Source of the DNA: UBA7662 sp036787895
GTDB lineage: Bacteria > Bacteroidota > Bacteroidia > UBA7662
DNA length: 64,000 bases
Assembly: GCA_036787895.1 (NCBI GenBank)
Contig: DAIQOK010000003.1
Location: 1-64,000, forward strand
Direction of reading: 5' to 3'
Shown piece by piece: positions 44,233 to 54,669 of this stretch. A program made the position numbers and the translations under genes. Under the pieces are notes generated by a model. The model worked only from the letters and a program-made list of their open reading frames with translations. It was not told where the DNA came from and searched no databases. Numbering within the stretch: the stretch's first letter is position 1; each line of letters starts with the position of its first letter.

Positions 44233-44964
44233 CTAGGCTGGCTTATTTTCACTGCGTTGCCGATGACGTGCTTTGCGGAATCTAAATTCATCGTAAAAAA
44301 TGCCAAAAAACAAACAACCGGCACCGATAAACAATGTATACAAACCCACAAAACCAAAAAGCACACCCGCCGTTACCCCGCCGAGAAAAAAGAATAGGAT
44401 GATGCGAAGCCGTAATCGTATACTGGTCCAAAGCGCCTGTCGTTCCTTGTCCCTTCTGTAAAAGAACAATTGAGATAATTCAATACCCAGGTCGGTAAAC
44501 AAACCGGTGAGGTGGGTGGTGCGCACTACGGCTTGCGACACCTTGGTTACCAGCGCATTTTGCAAACCCATGGCGAAAAGCAAGCAAAAAGCAATCAAAT
44601 TGGGGTTCCAGGCCATCAGAAAAGCGCCGAAAAGGCCTACTGAGAGCAACAACAAAGCTTCCAACATCGCAGGCACCAAATACATATGCTGCTCATCTCT
44701 CCTTCGAACAAACTCAACCACCGAAGTCGAAGTAAAAGCTCCTGCCAGAAAAAACAGTAAAAAAGCGACGTACAAGCCAGCTTCCCGCCAATTGGAATTG
44801 TAAACACCGCCAATTAAAAAAGCAAAATGACCAGTGACATTGGTGGTGAGCCGGGCCACCGCTAAAAATCCGGCTACATTCACCGAACCAGCCACAAAAG
44901 AGAGCAAAGTGGCAATCTGCAAATTGTGAAAAGAAGAACGGGCATTGCCCTGGTGGCGGAACAT
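44233..44964 (-). CDS. YoaK / DUF1275 family membrane protein
   Basis: About 243 residues from Met at 44964; the frame is open to 45015. Six hydrophobic helices, with the family hallmark SFVAGSVNVAGFL and NVTGHFAFL near the N-terminus. The transport or signalling function of YoaK proteins is not established. Divergent from the small gene at 45052. Confidence 0.88.
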   Translation of the reverse strand: MFRHQGNARSSFHNLQIATLLSFVAGSVNVAGFLAVARLTTNVTGHFAFLIGGVYNSNWREAGLYVAFLLFFLAGAFTSTSVVEFVRRRDEQHMYLVPAMLEALLLLSVGLFGAFLMAWNPNLIAFCLLFAMGLQNALVTKVSQAVVRTTHLTGLFTDLGIELSQLFFYRRDKERQALWTSIRLRLRIILFFFLGGVTAGVLFGFVGLYTLFIGAGCLFFGIFYDEFRFRKARHRQRSENKPA

Positions 44965-45051
44965 GAAGCGAATTTCCGACAATGCCCTATCAACTGCAAG
45001 ACAAAACGAAACCAAGGCACTTCTCCTGTGTTGCTTTTAAAAATCTCGCTT

Positions 45052-45219
45052 ATGTTTTCGTTTTTTAAGAAGAAGTCGCCCAAAGAGCATCTCAATCGCC
45101 AGTACAAACAGCTGCTCGAAGAAGCATACCAACTGTCGCGAACTAACCGCAAGACCAGCGACCAAAAGATGGCGGAAGCCGAGGCGGTATTGCAACAACT
45201 CAAGGCACTCGGCGACTAA
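45052..45219 (+). CDS. Small Lacal_2735-like (DUF6435) protein
   Basis: 55 residues: a Phe/Lys-rich start (MFSFFKKKSP) and a single charged helix pair ending AEAEAVLQQLKALGD. This is the pattern of the small Lacal_2735-type proteins common in Bacteroidota, of unknown function. The start at 45052 is chosen because the upstream open frame overlaps the divergent YoaK gene. Confidence 0.7.
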   Translation: MFSFFKKKSPKEHLNRQYKQLLEEAYQLSRTNRKTSDQKMAEAEAVLQQLKALGD

Positions 45220-45267
45220 GTCGACCGACCGAGGCGCTGGATAAAGCCGAATGTCCTATTTTGCAGC

Positions 45268-48200
45268 ATGAAACGACTACTCTTTTTCGGCTTGTTTTGT
45301 CTGTTGACATCAGCACTCACAGCCCAAACCGATACCACCAAAACCCCCGAAAAACCCAAAGGCTGGCAGGTTGCAGAGCCACCAGGCGATTGGAACTTCA
45401 AAAAAGTACAACTCTACACCGACGAAGGCAGCTGGATGAACCTGGATGTAAGTCCGGACGGCCAATGGCTGGTATTTGATCTGCTCGGAGATATTTTTCG
45501 CATGCCAATAGCCGGTGGCCAGGCCGAATTACTGCGCGGTGGCCTCCCTTTCGAAATCCAGCCCCGCTTTTCACCCGACGGCAAACACATCAGCTTTACC
45601 AGTGATGCCGGCGGTGGCGACAACATCTGGGTCATGGATGCCGATGGCAAAAACGCCAAACAAATCACCAAAGAAGACTTCCGTTTGCTCAATAATGCCG
45701 TGTGGTCGGCCGATGGCAACTACCTCATTGCCCGAAAACACTTTACTTCGGGTCGTTCGCTCGGTGCCGGTGAAATGTGGATGTACCACAAAACCGGCGG
45801 CAGTGGCTTACAATTAACCAAACGCAAAAACGACCAGCAAGATGTGAATGAGCCCAATGCCTCGCGCGATGGGCAGTATTTATACTACAGCGAAGACGTT
45901 TATCCCGGCGGTTATTTCCAATACAACAAAGACCCCAACAGCCAGATTTACGTCATCAAACGTTATAGTTTCGCCGATGGCAGTACCACTACCATCACCG
46001 GTGGCCCTGGTGGCGCCGCCCGGCCCCAGGTTTCGCCCGACGGCAAATTGCTGGCTTTTGTGAAACGCGTACGAACCAAAACCGTGCTCTACCTTCACGA
46101 CCTGCAAACCGGCGAAGAATGGCCGGTATTTGATGGTCTCAATAAAGACCAACAGGAAGCCTGGGCCATTTTTGGTGTTTACCCCAACTTCAACTGGTTG
46201 CCCGACAACAAAAATATCGTAGTCTGGTGGGGTGGCCGCATCCATAAAATCAATACCGACAGCCGGGAAGTCACCAATATTCCTTTTAATGCCGAGCTGC
46301 AATTGCAGATAGCCGAAGCTTTGCGTTTCAGGCAGGATGCCGCGCCGGCTAAATTCACCGCCAAAGTGATACGTCATGCGGTAACCACACCCGACCAAAA
46401 AACGCTCGTCTTTAGCGCGTTGGGCTACCTCTGGAAAAAAACCCTGCCTGATGGCAAACCCATACGTATGACCAACGGCAAAGACTTTGAATTCGAACCT
46501 GCCATCTCGCCCGACGGCAAAAGTATCGCTTTTGTTTGCTGGAACGACACCAGCTTAGGCGCACTGATGCGCATGCCATTGGCCGGCGGTAAAGCCCAGA
46601 AGTTAAGTACTGAAAAAGGTATTTTCCGCACGCCTTCTTGGTCGCCCGACGGTAAAAACATTGTGTACCAAAAAGAAAGCGGCAACAACCAACAAGGTCG
46701 GGCTTTTGGTAAAAATGCCGGCTTGTACGTGCAAGCCGCAAGCGGTGGCAAAGCCGTTTTTCTGACCGAAAATGGCGATTTCCCCGTCTACAATAAAAAC
46801 GGCGACCGCATCTATTACCAAACCGGTGGCGCCTATTTCGGCAATCTCACCAAAGAATTGCGGAGCGTAAATCTGCAGGGCAAGGACGAAAAAACCCATC
46901 TCAAATCGAAGTACGCCAACCGCCTGGTGCTGAGTCCCGACAACCAATGGGTAGCCTTCATCCATTTGCAGCAGGTTTATCTGGCACCATTGGCACCGAG
47001 TGGTCAATTGGTTGATATCGACAACAACAGCAGCGCCTTTCCCGTAAGCAAACTCACCCGCGACGCCGGCATCAATCTGCATTGGTCGGCCGACAGCAAA
47101 CGCGTCAACTGGACACTAGGCGAAGCTTACTTCAGCACCGCCATCACCGACCGTTTCAGCTTTTTGCCTGGCGCCCCCGACAGCCTGCCTGCCATCGATA
47201 CCGTTGGTTTGGCCGTGCAGCTCGAAGTGCCTTTCGACAAACCCAGCGGTATTATCGCCTTTACAGGAGCGCGCCTCATCACCATGAAGGGTGATGAAAT
47301 TATTGAAAACGGCACCATCATCGTCGAAAACAACCTCATCCAAGCCGTAGGCGGTGCGGATGTGGCGATACCGGCAGGCGCTAAAATCGTTGATGTCAAA
47401 GGTAAAACTATCATGCCAGGTATGATCGATGTACATGCCCATGTGAACGCCTTCAGTGATGGATTGTCGATGCAGCAACATTGGGCTTTTTATGCCAATC
47501 TCGCCTATGGAGTAACTACGGCCCACGACCCGTCGGCCAATACCGAAGGTGTGTTTTCGATGAGTGAGCTCATTAAAAGCGGGCATAGTGTTGGTCCGCG
47601 TTTGTTTTCAACCGGCTTTATACTTTACGGTGCCGATGCGGATGTAAAAGTTGATATTAAAAAGCCGGAAGATGCCCAGGCAGCCATTCGCAGAACCCAG
47701 GCTTTTGGGGCGTTTTCGGTAAAAAGTTACAACCAACCCCGTCGTGACCAGCGTCAGCAGGTAATTGCAGCCGCTCGTGAAGCTAAAATGTTGGTGGTTC
47801 CTGAGGGCGGCTCTACCTTCTACCACAATATGACCATGATTATGGATGGCCACAGTGGCGTGGAACACAACATTCCCATTGCGCCGGTGTATAAAGATGT
47901 GTTGACCTTATGGGGCAGCAGCCAAACCGGCTATACGCCAACCCTCATCGTCAATTATGGTGGCCTGAACTCGGAATATTATTGGTACCAGAAAACAGAT
48001 GTTTGGAAAGAAGCCAAATTGCTCAGCTTCACCCCCCGTGCTATCATCGACAGTCGTTCGCGCCACCGCACCATGGCACCGGATGAAGAATACGACAATG
48101 GCCACATTTTGGTTGCGCAAACATGTAAGGCATTACAAGATGCCGGCGTAAAAGTTAATCTCGGCGCTCATGGCCAATTGCAAGGCCTCGGTGCCCATTG

Positions 48201-48564
48201 GGAATTGTGGAGTTTGCAGCAAGGCGGCTTGACCAACCACCAGGCCTTGCGTGCAGCTACCTTAAACGGGGCGCATTATCTCGGTCTCGACCACCAATTA
48301 GGCTCGCTGGAGCCGGGCAAACTCGCCGACCTCATCGTATTGGATAAAAATCCACTCGAAAACATCCAGAACAGCAATAGCGTGCGCTACACCATGGTTA
48401 ATGGTCGGTTGTACGACACCGAAACCATGAATGAAATTGTTTCGAGAGATAAAAAACGTACGAAGTTCTATTGGGAGAGCAACAGATATAATGCGGCCTT
48501 CCCCTGGCACGAAGACACCGAAAGTTTTATGGATCACGGCTGTGGCTGTCATAGCAGGCACTAA
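45268..48564 (+). CDS. Secreted TolB-propeller amidohydrolase
   Basis: 1098 residues. Signal peptide (LFFGLFCLLTSALTAQ). Residues ~50-640 are WD40-like TolB/PD40 beta-propeller repeats marked by many SPDG motifs. Residues ~660-1060 form an amidohydrolase TIM barrel: GKTIMPGMIDVHAHVNAF supplies the HxH metal pair, with later EHN, GAHGQ and LADLIVLDKNP segments. The family cleaves peptides or other amides in the periplasm; the substrate is unknown. The extreme C-terminus carries a CGCHSRH tail that could bind metal. Monocistronic. Confidence 0.9.
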   Translation: MKRLLFFGLFCLLTSALTAQTDTTKTPEKPKGWQVAEPPGDWNFKKVQLYTDEGSWMNLDVSPDGQWLVFDLLGDIFRMPIAGGQAELLRGGLPFEIQPRFSPDGKHISFTSDAGGGDNIWVMDADGKNAKQITKEDFRLLNNAVWSADGNYLIARKHFTSGRSLGAGEMWMYHKTGGSGLQLTKRKNDQQDVNEPNASRDGQYLYYSEDVYPGGYFQYNKDPNSQIYVIKRYSFADGSTTTITGGPGGAARPQVSPDGKLLAFVKRVRTKTVLYLHDLQTGEEWPVFDGLNKDQQEAWAIFGVYPNFNWLPDNKNIVVWWGGRIHKINTDSREVTNIPFNAELQLQIAEALRFRQDAAPAKFTAKVIRHAVTTPDQKTLVFSALGYLWKKTLPDGKPIRMTNGKDFEFEPAISPDGKSIAFVCWNDTSLGALMRMPLAGGKAQKLSTEKGIFRTPSWSPDGKNIVYQKESGNNQQGRAFGKNAGLYVQAASGGKAVFLTENGDFPVYNKNGDRIYYQTGGAYFGNLTKELRSVNLQGKDEKTHLKSKYANRLVLSPDNQWVAFIHLQQVYLAPLAPSGQLVDIDNNSSAFPVSKLTRDAGINLHWSADSKRVNWTLGEAYFSTAITDRFSFLPGAPDSLPAIDTVGLAVQLEVPFDKPSGIIAFTGARLITMKGDEIIENGTIIVENNLIQAVGGADVAIPAGAKIVDVKGKTIMPGMIDVHAHVNAFSDGLSMQQHWAFYANLAYGVTTAHDPSANTEGVFSMSELIKSGHSVGPRLFSTGFILYGADADVKVDIKKPEDAQAAIRRTQAFGAFSVKSYNQPRRDQRQQVIAAAREAKMLVVPEGGSTFYHNMTMIMDGHSGVEHNIPIAPVYKDVLTLWGSSQTGYTPTLIVNYGGLNSEYYWYQKTDVWKEAKLLSFTPRAIIDSRSRHRTMAPDEEYDNGHILVAQTCKALQDAGVKVNLGAHGQLQGLGAHWELWSLQQGGLTNHQALRAATLNGAHYLGLDHQLGSLEPGKLADLIVLDKNPLENIQNSNSVRYTMVNGRLYDTETMNEIVSRDKKRTKFYWESNRYNAAFPWHEDTESFMDHGCGCHSRH

Positions 48565-48575
48565 CTAACGTCCGC

Positions 48576-49115
48576 TTAACTGTCCCATTTGCAGATGCGC
48601 GGGAGGTCGAGCTCAGGAATCAGCCGTTTGGCAATGAGTCCGGCCGCCCGCGCATCCGACAGGGCTTCGTGATGCACCAAGGGGATATTGAAATAATCGG
48701 CCAGCGTATTGAGTTTGTGGTTGGGCGTATGTACCAGTTTGCGTGAAGCCTGAACAGTACAAAGTCGGATATGTTGGGGCATGGCCATGCCAAAATAGTT
48801 AAAGCTTGCCCGCATCACGCCATAATCGAACGGCATATTGTGTGCAATAATGGGCATGAGGTGCATGGTATCATACATCAATGCCAGGGCTTCGGCCAGC
48901 GTCGGTGCTCCTACCACATCTTTAGCGGTAATCCCGTGAATCCAGGAATGGATAAAACCGGGAGCAGCCGGTTGGATGAGAGTGTAGATGGCTTCTTTTT
49001 CCACGAAATTTTCAAAAACCACCATACCAATGGCACAAGCGCTCAGCTGGGAGTTGTTCGCCGTTTCAAAATCGAAGGCTACATAATTGCCTGCAGCCAG
49101 TTTTTCAAGCAGCAT
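48576..49115 (-). CDS. DEDDh 3'-5' exonuclease (DnaQ/RNase T-like)
   Basis: 179 residues. Exo I is VAFDFETAN (Asp, Glu), Exo II AHNMPFDYGVM, and Exo III HEALSDARAAG with the His of DEDDh. Similar stand-alone proteins serve as proofreading-like or RNA-trimming exonucleases; no BRCT or polymerase domain is attached. Its 3' end faces that of the amidohydrolase gene 11 bases away. Confidence 0.9.
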   Translation of the reverse strand: MLLEKLAAGNYVAFDFETANNSQLSACAIGMVVFENFVEKEAIYTLIQPAAPGFIHSWIHGITAKDVVGAPTLAEALALMYDTMHLMPIIAHNMPFDYGVMRASFNYFGMAMPQHIRLCTVQASRKLVHTPNHKLNTLADYFNIPLVHHEALSDARAAGLIAKRLIPELDLPRICKWDS

Positions 49116-49172
49116 AATTAACGCTTATTCTCATCTCACAAAGGTAACGGCCAACATAGGATTTGAACATAA

Positions 49173-49685
49173 TCAGGGATGTTTGGTCAGTACCAACTTT
49201 TCGACCGGAAAACCCAGCATTTTGGCCCGGTCGACAAGTACAGCGTAGGTGATGGCAGCCAGCTGAGGGTGACGGCTTAAAATCCAGAGGTATTTGCGGT
49301 TGGGAGAGCCTACCAAGACGTATTGATAATCGACTGTATCGAGGGCAATGATTTGATAGGGAGCTTTAAAGGGCCAGAAAAACTGTACAAGCAACCGACT
49401 GTTGTCGCCAGCGGTTTCCACAAAGGCTTTACCGCTAATGTCCTTGACCGAATTATCCGTACTATCAATACAATGATTATATACTTCTATATAACCATTT
49501 TTATTCAGTTTATACTCAGCATAAGTCCCTATACAGTAACGCTGAGGTCGGATAGGAAAAGTGGCAATCTCATACCAACGGCCTTGGTAGCGGTTCAAAT
49601 CTACCTCAGCCACCGTGGGCAAATCGCGGGATTGTTCACAACCAAAAATGATCAAAATCAGCCAAAGAACACCAATTATTCGCAT
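49173..49685 (-). CDS. blc: Lipocalin family lipoprotein (Blc-like)
   Basis: 170 residues. Lipoprotein leader with acceptor Cys at residue 16 (LIIFGC). The lipocalin signature is DLNRYQGRWYEIATFPIR (residues ~29-46), with strands GYIEVYNHC, YVLVGSPNRKYLWILSR and the final helix VDRAKMLGF. Bacterial Blc proteins are outer-membrane lipoproteins that bind lysophospholipids under envelope stress. Divergent from the secreted TIM-barrel gene. Confidence 0.9.
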   Translation of the reverse strand: MRIIGVLWLILIIFGCEQSRDLPTVAEVDLNRYQGRWYEIATFPIRPQRYCIGTYAEYKLNKNGYIEVYNHCIDSTDNSVKDISGKAFVETAGDNSRLLVQFFWPFKAPYQIIALDTVDYQYVLVGSPNRKYLWILSRHPQLAAITYAVLVDRAKMLGFPVEKLVLTKHP

Positions 49686-49847
49686 GACCTAAGCTCGTAA
49701 AATTCGGGTTAGCATGCAATAACTCTTCCTATTGTTCCAACTTAAATGTACGGTCATTGACCGGCTTTAGTAGGTGTGGTTTGCGGGCTTAACAACTTGT
49801 TATCTAGCTTGAATTGCCGACATTTGACATTCAAATCACCTTCCATT

Positions 49848-52382
49848 ATGCCATCCAGGTATTTTTTGTTTAAAATCGGACTGCTGCTCCTTTTACTCTT
49901 TCCCCGGTCAATACAAGCTCAAAAACTTCCCTTCTCCACCAATGAAACTCATCTCACCATCTGGAATGGGGCTGCTTATGTACCTTTTGTGGTAAAAGGC
50001 ATCAATTTAGGGGTGGCTGTTCCCGGAACCTTCCCGGGTGAATTGCTGGTGAGTCGTGCGCAGTATGTCGATTGGTTTGTTCAGATTAAGGCAGCAGGTT
50101 TCAACACCATACGTTTGTACACCCTGCACTATCCGCAATTTTACGCGGCACTCGATTCCTTTAACCGGTCAAATCCCCAAAATCCGCTCTACTTTTTTCA
50201 AGGGGTGTGGCTGGAAGAGGAAATTCCTAATTACGATGAAAACTTAAAGCGTCTGGAGCCCTTTTTCGCCCTCGAAATAGAAGAAAACATTGACTGTGTA
50301 CATGGCCGAAGAAGCATCAACCCGCGGCAGGGCAAAGCCTGGGGAAATTACACAGTAGATGCCAGCGACTGGCTCATTGGCTGGATCATCGGTCGGGAAA
50401 TTTACCCGGGCGAAGTGCTGCATACCAACCAGCTTTTCCCTACCGAAACTGCCTACACTGGTTCCTATCTGTCGATCTCCAACACCAAAGCCACCGAATC
50501 CTGGATGGTGCGTATGCTCGACCAATTGTTAAGTTACCAGCAAACCCACTACCAAACCATGCGGCCGGTAAGCTGCTCCAGCTGGCCAACGCTCGACCCC
50601 ATGCATCATCCTTTCGAACCCAATCGCGAGGAGGATACCGCAAGTTTCGACATTTCAAGCATCGACAAAAGCAAGGCAACTGCCGGCTATTTTGTCAGCT
50701 ACCATGCCTATCCTTATTATCCCGATTTTATTAGTCAAGACCCGAAATATCAGGGTTATAGCGACTATTTAGGCCAAAACTCCTATCTCGGCTATCTTAT
50801 CGATCTGAAACAACATTATGAAGGCATACCGCTCATCATTGCTGAATTTGGTGTGCCCTCGAGTTGGGGTATAGCCCATTATGCGCAAAGTGGCATGCAC
50901 CATGGGGGTCCGGATGAAAAAGAACAGGGAGAGATGAATCTGCGGCTGATGCAAAATCTGCTGCAAGCCGGTTGTGGAGGAGGCATTCAGTTCGCCTGGC
51001 TGGACGAATGGTTCAAACGTACCTGGTTGATGGACCCTCTGGATTATCTGACCGAACGCCGGATTATTTGGCACAATTTAATGTCGGCAGAACAAAATTT
51101 CGGTCTGATAGGCTTCAAAAAGGCGGTAAGAGAGCCGGAATTACTGACCAGCTTTCCGCCGACAGCCCCGCTTGCTAAAATTGAAGCAGCCGCTGATTTT
51201 GGACTGCTCGAAATCGACCTCTACCTCAACCAGCCCCTGCGGAATACGGATACACTTTATGTCGCCCTCGATACCTATGTCGACAGTCTCGGCGAGCGGC
51301 TTTTACCCACAGGCGATACGCTAAATCATGGTGCCGAATTTATGCTCATAATTACCAACCACCGGGCCGACCTTTATGTTACCGAAGCCTATGATTTGTA
51401 CGGTATCTGGCACAATGTCTCGGCACCAAGCCAACTTTACCGTTCAACCGCCACCACGGGTGCACCCTGGAAAATCGTCCGTCTACGCAACAACAATGGC
51501 AACCAGGAAATCCAGTATTCCGGTCGACTGCAAGCCAACCGCAGCGATTTGCCTCCTTCCAGCCGCGATGGCGTCATTTTCTCCGACAGCCTAATACAGC
51601 TGAGACTTCCCTGGTCGTTACTCAATATGGTTGACCCCAGCCAATTTCGCGTTATCCATGAGTATCGCAATTTACCCGGCCGGGAAGACACTTTATCAGA
51701 CGGACTGAAGCTCAGTGTCTTGTATCGAAACCAGTTGCTCACCAGTCCAAATCGCTGGCTTTACCCGCAGTGGAACCAAGCGCTGAACGCAGCTCCGTAT
51801 GAAAAAACAGCCTACGACATCGTCAAAACCCGCCTTCCGCTCATACCAGGCACTATGGTAGCCCGAACCGATACTTTTTCGACTGCCATGAACCTATCCT
51901 TACAGCGCAATGCATCGGCTGGATTACTTCAAAATGATTTGTTGCTGGAGCCTGGTTATACCGCAGCCCGGCTGGTCAATGCGCCACAGTTTGGTCAGTT
52001 GTATTTAGCTACAGATGGCAGTTTTTTTTACGAGCCCCAAACTGATTTTCAGGGTATAGATGCCTTTAGCTATGAATTGGTAAATGGGGTTCACCGCTCG
52101 GCAGCTGCAAATGTGCAAATACAAGTCAGCGACGCCAATAATCGCATTGGTTTTGTGCAGCTCATCCCCAATCCAAATGCTGGTGAAAGCGAACTCCGAT
52201 CGGCTGTACCCATGCAGCAAGTGAGTTTGTACACTTCCACTGGTTCTTTTTTGCAAAGCTGGGAGCCTAATTCAACCCAATTCCTGCTCGACTTACGCGA
52301 TTTAGCCCAGGGTTTTTATCTCTTACGCATACAAGCCGGTGATGCTGCGGTATTCCGAAAACTCATCCTTCAGCAACCCTAG
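49848..52382 (+). CDS. Secreted TIM-barrel glycoside hydrolase-like protein with T9SS domain
   Basis: 844 residues from ATG 49848 (signal peptide to SIQAQ). Residues ~25-430 look like a (beta/alpha)8 barrel: AAGFNTIRLYTLH, WLIGWIIGREIYPGEV and IIAEFGVPSSWG, where the Glu of AEFG sits where GH-A clan enzymes have their nucleophile and Glu of GREI could be the acid/base. A beta-rich middle follows, then a cadherin-like module (QNDLLLEPG...FFYEP..DFQGIDAFSYE) and a T9SS domain (IPNPNAGESEL...). Carbohydrate target unknown. Confidence 0.78.
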   Translation: MPSRYFLFKIGLLLLLLFPRSIQAQKLPFSTNETHLTIWNGAAYVPFVVKGINLGVAVPGTFPGELLVSRAQYVDWFVQIKAAGFNTIRLYTLHYPQFYAALDSFNRSNPQNPLYFFQGVWLEEEIPNYDENLKRLEPFFALEIEENIDCVHGRRSINPRQGKAWGNYTVDASDWLIGWIIGREIYPGEVLHTNQLFPTETAYTGSYLSISNTKATESWMVRMLDQLLSYQQTHYQTMRPVSCSSWPTLDPMHHPFEPNREEDTASFDISSIDKSKATAGYFVSYHAYPYYPDFISQDPKYQGYSDYLGQNSYLGYLIDLKQHYEGIPLIIAEFGVPSSWGIAHYAQSGMHHGGPDEKEQGEMNLRLMQNLLQAGCGGGIQFAWLDEWFKRTWLMDPLDYLTERRIIWHNLMSAEQNFGLIGFKKAVREPELLTSFPPTAPLAKIEAAADFGLLEIDLYLNQPLRNTDTLYVALDTYVDSLGERLLPTGDTLNHGAEFMLIITNHRADLYVTEAYDLYGIWHNVSAPSQLYRSTATTGAPWKIVRLRNNNGNQEIQYSGRLQANRSDLPPSSRDGVIFSDSLIQLRLPWSLLNMVDPSQFRVIHEYRNLPGREDTLSDGLKLSVLYRNQLLTSPNRWLYPQWNQALNAAPYEKTAYDIVKTRLPLIPGTMVARTDTFSTAMNLSLQRNASAGLLQNDLLLEPGYTAARLVNAPQFGQLYLATDGSFFYEPQTDFQGIDAFSYELVNGVHRSAAANVQIQVSDANNRIGFVQLIPNPNAGESELRSAVPMQQVSLYTSTGSFLQSWEPNSTQFLLDLRDLAQGFYLLRIQAGDAAVFRKLILQQP

Positions 52383-52442
52383 CTAAAAGGAACCCAATTC
52401 GATGACGAGTCGTTAATTAGTCATTCCATTAATGAAATAAAA

Positions 52443-54656
52443 GTGCATAAAACTACCTTGCCCATCGGCGGTATGAGTTGCGCCTCCTGTGCAATAAGTG
52501 TTGAATCAACGGCTAAAAGTCAGGCAGGCATATACGATGCCCGGGTTAACCTGGCCACCCATACTGTACAGCTCGACTATGACGACGCCAAAGTGCTTCA
52601 GCTCCTACAAAAAAGCCTGGAAGCCTTGGGTTATGAGCTGGATTTAACCGCTGAAGATGCTCTGGCAGCGGCGGAAGAAAATCAAAAAACCTATTATCGG
52701 CAGCTTAAATTTCAATTTACCGGTGCTCTTTTACTGAGTTTACCGGTGATGGTTATTGCCATGTTTTTTATGGACTTGACCTACGGAAACTGGCTTATGC
52801 TGGTTTTGAGCACGCCTGTCGTTTTTTGGTTTGGTCGGCATTTTTTCAAAAACGCCTGGGGCCTATTGAAACATGGACAGGCGAATATGGATACGCTGGT
52901 TGCCTTAAGCACGGGCATTGCTTGGATTTTCAGCTTGTTCAATACCCTCTATCCGGCATACTGGCATGACCAAAATTTACATGCACATGTCTATTACGAG
53001 TCGGCAGCAGTCATCATTACCTTCATTCTTTTAGGTCGTTTGTTAGAAGAAAAGGCCAAAAACAGCACCGCATCGGCCTTGCGTAAACTGATGGGACTTC
53101 AACCCAGTACCGTACTTCGACTAGAAGCCGGCCAGCCTGTCCGCCGTGACTTAAAGGAAATCGAGTCGGGAGATAGGCTATTAATCCGGGCTGGCGATCA
53201 GATCCCTGTAGATGGAAAAATACTGGCGGGCACCGCCTTCATCGACGAAGCCATGCTCAGTGGTGAGCCCATTCCGGTGTCAAAAACCGTTGGAGATATG
53301 GTTTTTGCCGGCACCATCAACCGGGATGGCCGCTTGGAACTGCTGACTACAGGCACCGGCAAAACCACCTTATTGGCCCAGATTATCCGGCGGGTACAGG
53401 AAGCCCAGGGTAGCAAAGCAGCTGTACAACAGTTGGTAGATAGGATCGCCAGCCATTTTGTGCCTCTAGTTATACTCCTTGCTATGATCAGTTTTAATGC
53501 CTGGTTATATTGGGGTGGCGAAAATGCCTTCTCCCACGCTTTACTCGCCTTGGTAACCGTATTGGTTATAGCTTGTCCCTGTGCCTTGGGTCTGGCTACA
53601 CCTACCGCCATTATGGTGGGTATGGGGAAAGGTGCCAGTCAGGGTATCCTCATCCGCGATGCCGACAGCCTGGAAAAGGCGGTAAAAATCACCGATATCG
53701 TCCTTGACAAAACGGGAACGCTAACTACTGGCCAGCCCAGTCTTGAAGAAATAGTCTGGCGCAAAGCCGAAAAAGACCAACAAGCCACCTGGCTAGCCAT
53801 ACTTTTGGCACTTGAAGAAGCTTCCGATCACCCACTTGCCAAAAGTATTAGCAGTCATCTGCGGGATAACGGCATTTTACCCATCGATCTTGATGACTTC
53901 AGAAACCTCCCTGGTAAAGGGGTACTTGGCACCTTCGCCGCCGACAGCTGGCTGGTAGGTAGCAGTCAGTGGATGGTGGAGATGGGCATACCGGTGAGTA
54001 AAAGTCTGCAAGAGGCGGCGACCCAGTTTGAAACCAATGGCTATACGACCGTATGGATGGCGCATGGTAACGAAGCCCTGGCTGTACTTGCATTGAGCGA
54101 TCAGCTCAAACCATCGGCGGCCTCTAGCATTCAAAAACTGCGGCGACGTGGTTTAAAACTACATATGCTCACCGGCGACCACAGCGCTGCCGCCCAACAA
54201 ATAGCCGCCAAAGCAGGAATCATCAATATTGTATCAGGGGTGCTACCTGCCCAAAAAGCCGACTACATTCGTTCGCTCCAGGCCCAAGGTAAAATAGTAG
54301 CTATGGTCGGCGATGGCATCAACGACAGTGAAGCCCTCGCCACTGCCGACTTGAGTATAGCCATGGGCAGTGGATCAGACATCGCCATTGACGTAGCTGG
54401 AATGACACTGCTGCACAACGACCTCAGCCGAATCGAAACTGCCATTCGTTTGTCAAAAGCTACGGTAGCTACCATTAGGCAAAACCTCTTCTGGGCATTC
54501 ATTTATAATCTCATTGGCATTCCATTGGCCGCGGGAGCCTTGTATGCCTATAACGGCTTTCTACTCGACCCCATGCTTGCTGCTGCGGCCATGGCCTTGA
54601 GCTCGGTAAGTGTGGTTGCCAATAGTTTACGACTTCAATGGACAAAAATCGCTTAA
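52443..54656 (+). CDS. copA: Copper-exporting P1B-type ATPase
   Basis: 737 residues, GTG start. One N-terminal heavy-metal domain (GGMSCASC, Cys13 and Cys16), then transmembrane helices, the actuator motif SGEP, the ion-binding CPC in ACPCALGLATPTA, the phosphorylation site DKTGTLT, the ATP-binding SDHPLAKS, and the hinge GDGINDSEALATAD. CPC with these features marks Cu(I) export. Followed 13 bases later by a small metallochaperone gene, so a copper homeostasis operon. Family length is normal. Confidence 0.93.
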   Translation: MHKTTLPIGGMSCASCAISVESTAKSQAGIYDARVNLATHTVQLDYDDAKVLQLLQKSLEALGYELDLTAEDALAAAEENQKTYYRQLKFQFTGALLLSLPVMVIAMFFMDLTYGNWLMLVLSTPVVFWFGRHFFKNAWGLLKHGQANMDTLVALSTGIAWIFSLFNTLYPAYWHDQNLHAHVYYESAAVIITFILLGRLLEEKAKNSTASALRKLMGLQPSTVLRLEAGQPVRRDLKEIESGDRLLIRAGDQIPVDGKILAGTAFIDEAMLSGEPIPVSKTVGDMVFAGTINRDGRLELLTTGTGKTTLLAQIIRRVQEAQGSKAAVQQLVDRIASHFVPLVILLAMISFNAWLYWGGENAFSHALLALVTVLVIACPCALGLATPTAIMVGMGKGASQGILIRDADSLEKAVKITDIVLDKTGTLTTGQPSLEEIVWRKAEKDQQATWLAILLALEEASDHPLAKSISSHLRDNGILPIDLDDFRNLPGKGVLGTFAADSWLVGSSQWMVEMGIPVSKSLQEAATQFETNGYTTVWMAHGNEALAVLALSDQLKPSAASSIQKLRRRGLKLHMLTGDHSAAAQQIAAKAGIINIVSGVLPAQKADYIRSLQAQGKIVAMVGDGINDSEALATADLSIAMGSGSDIAIDVAGMTLLHNDLSRIETAIRLSKATVATIRQNLFWAFIYNLIGIPLAAGALYAYNGFLLDPMLAAAAMALSSVSVVANSLRLQWTKIA

Positions 54657-54669
54657 ATCAAACATCTAC

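Noticed and set aside
44926..45051. Upstream part of the ORF containing the Lacal_2735-like gene
   Set aside because: It overlaps the divergent YoaK gene; the conserved part starts at 45052.
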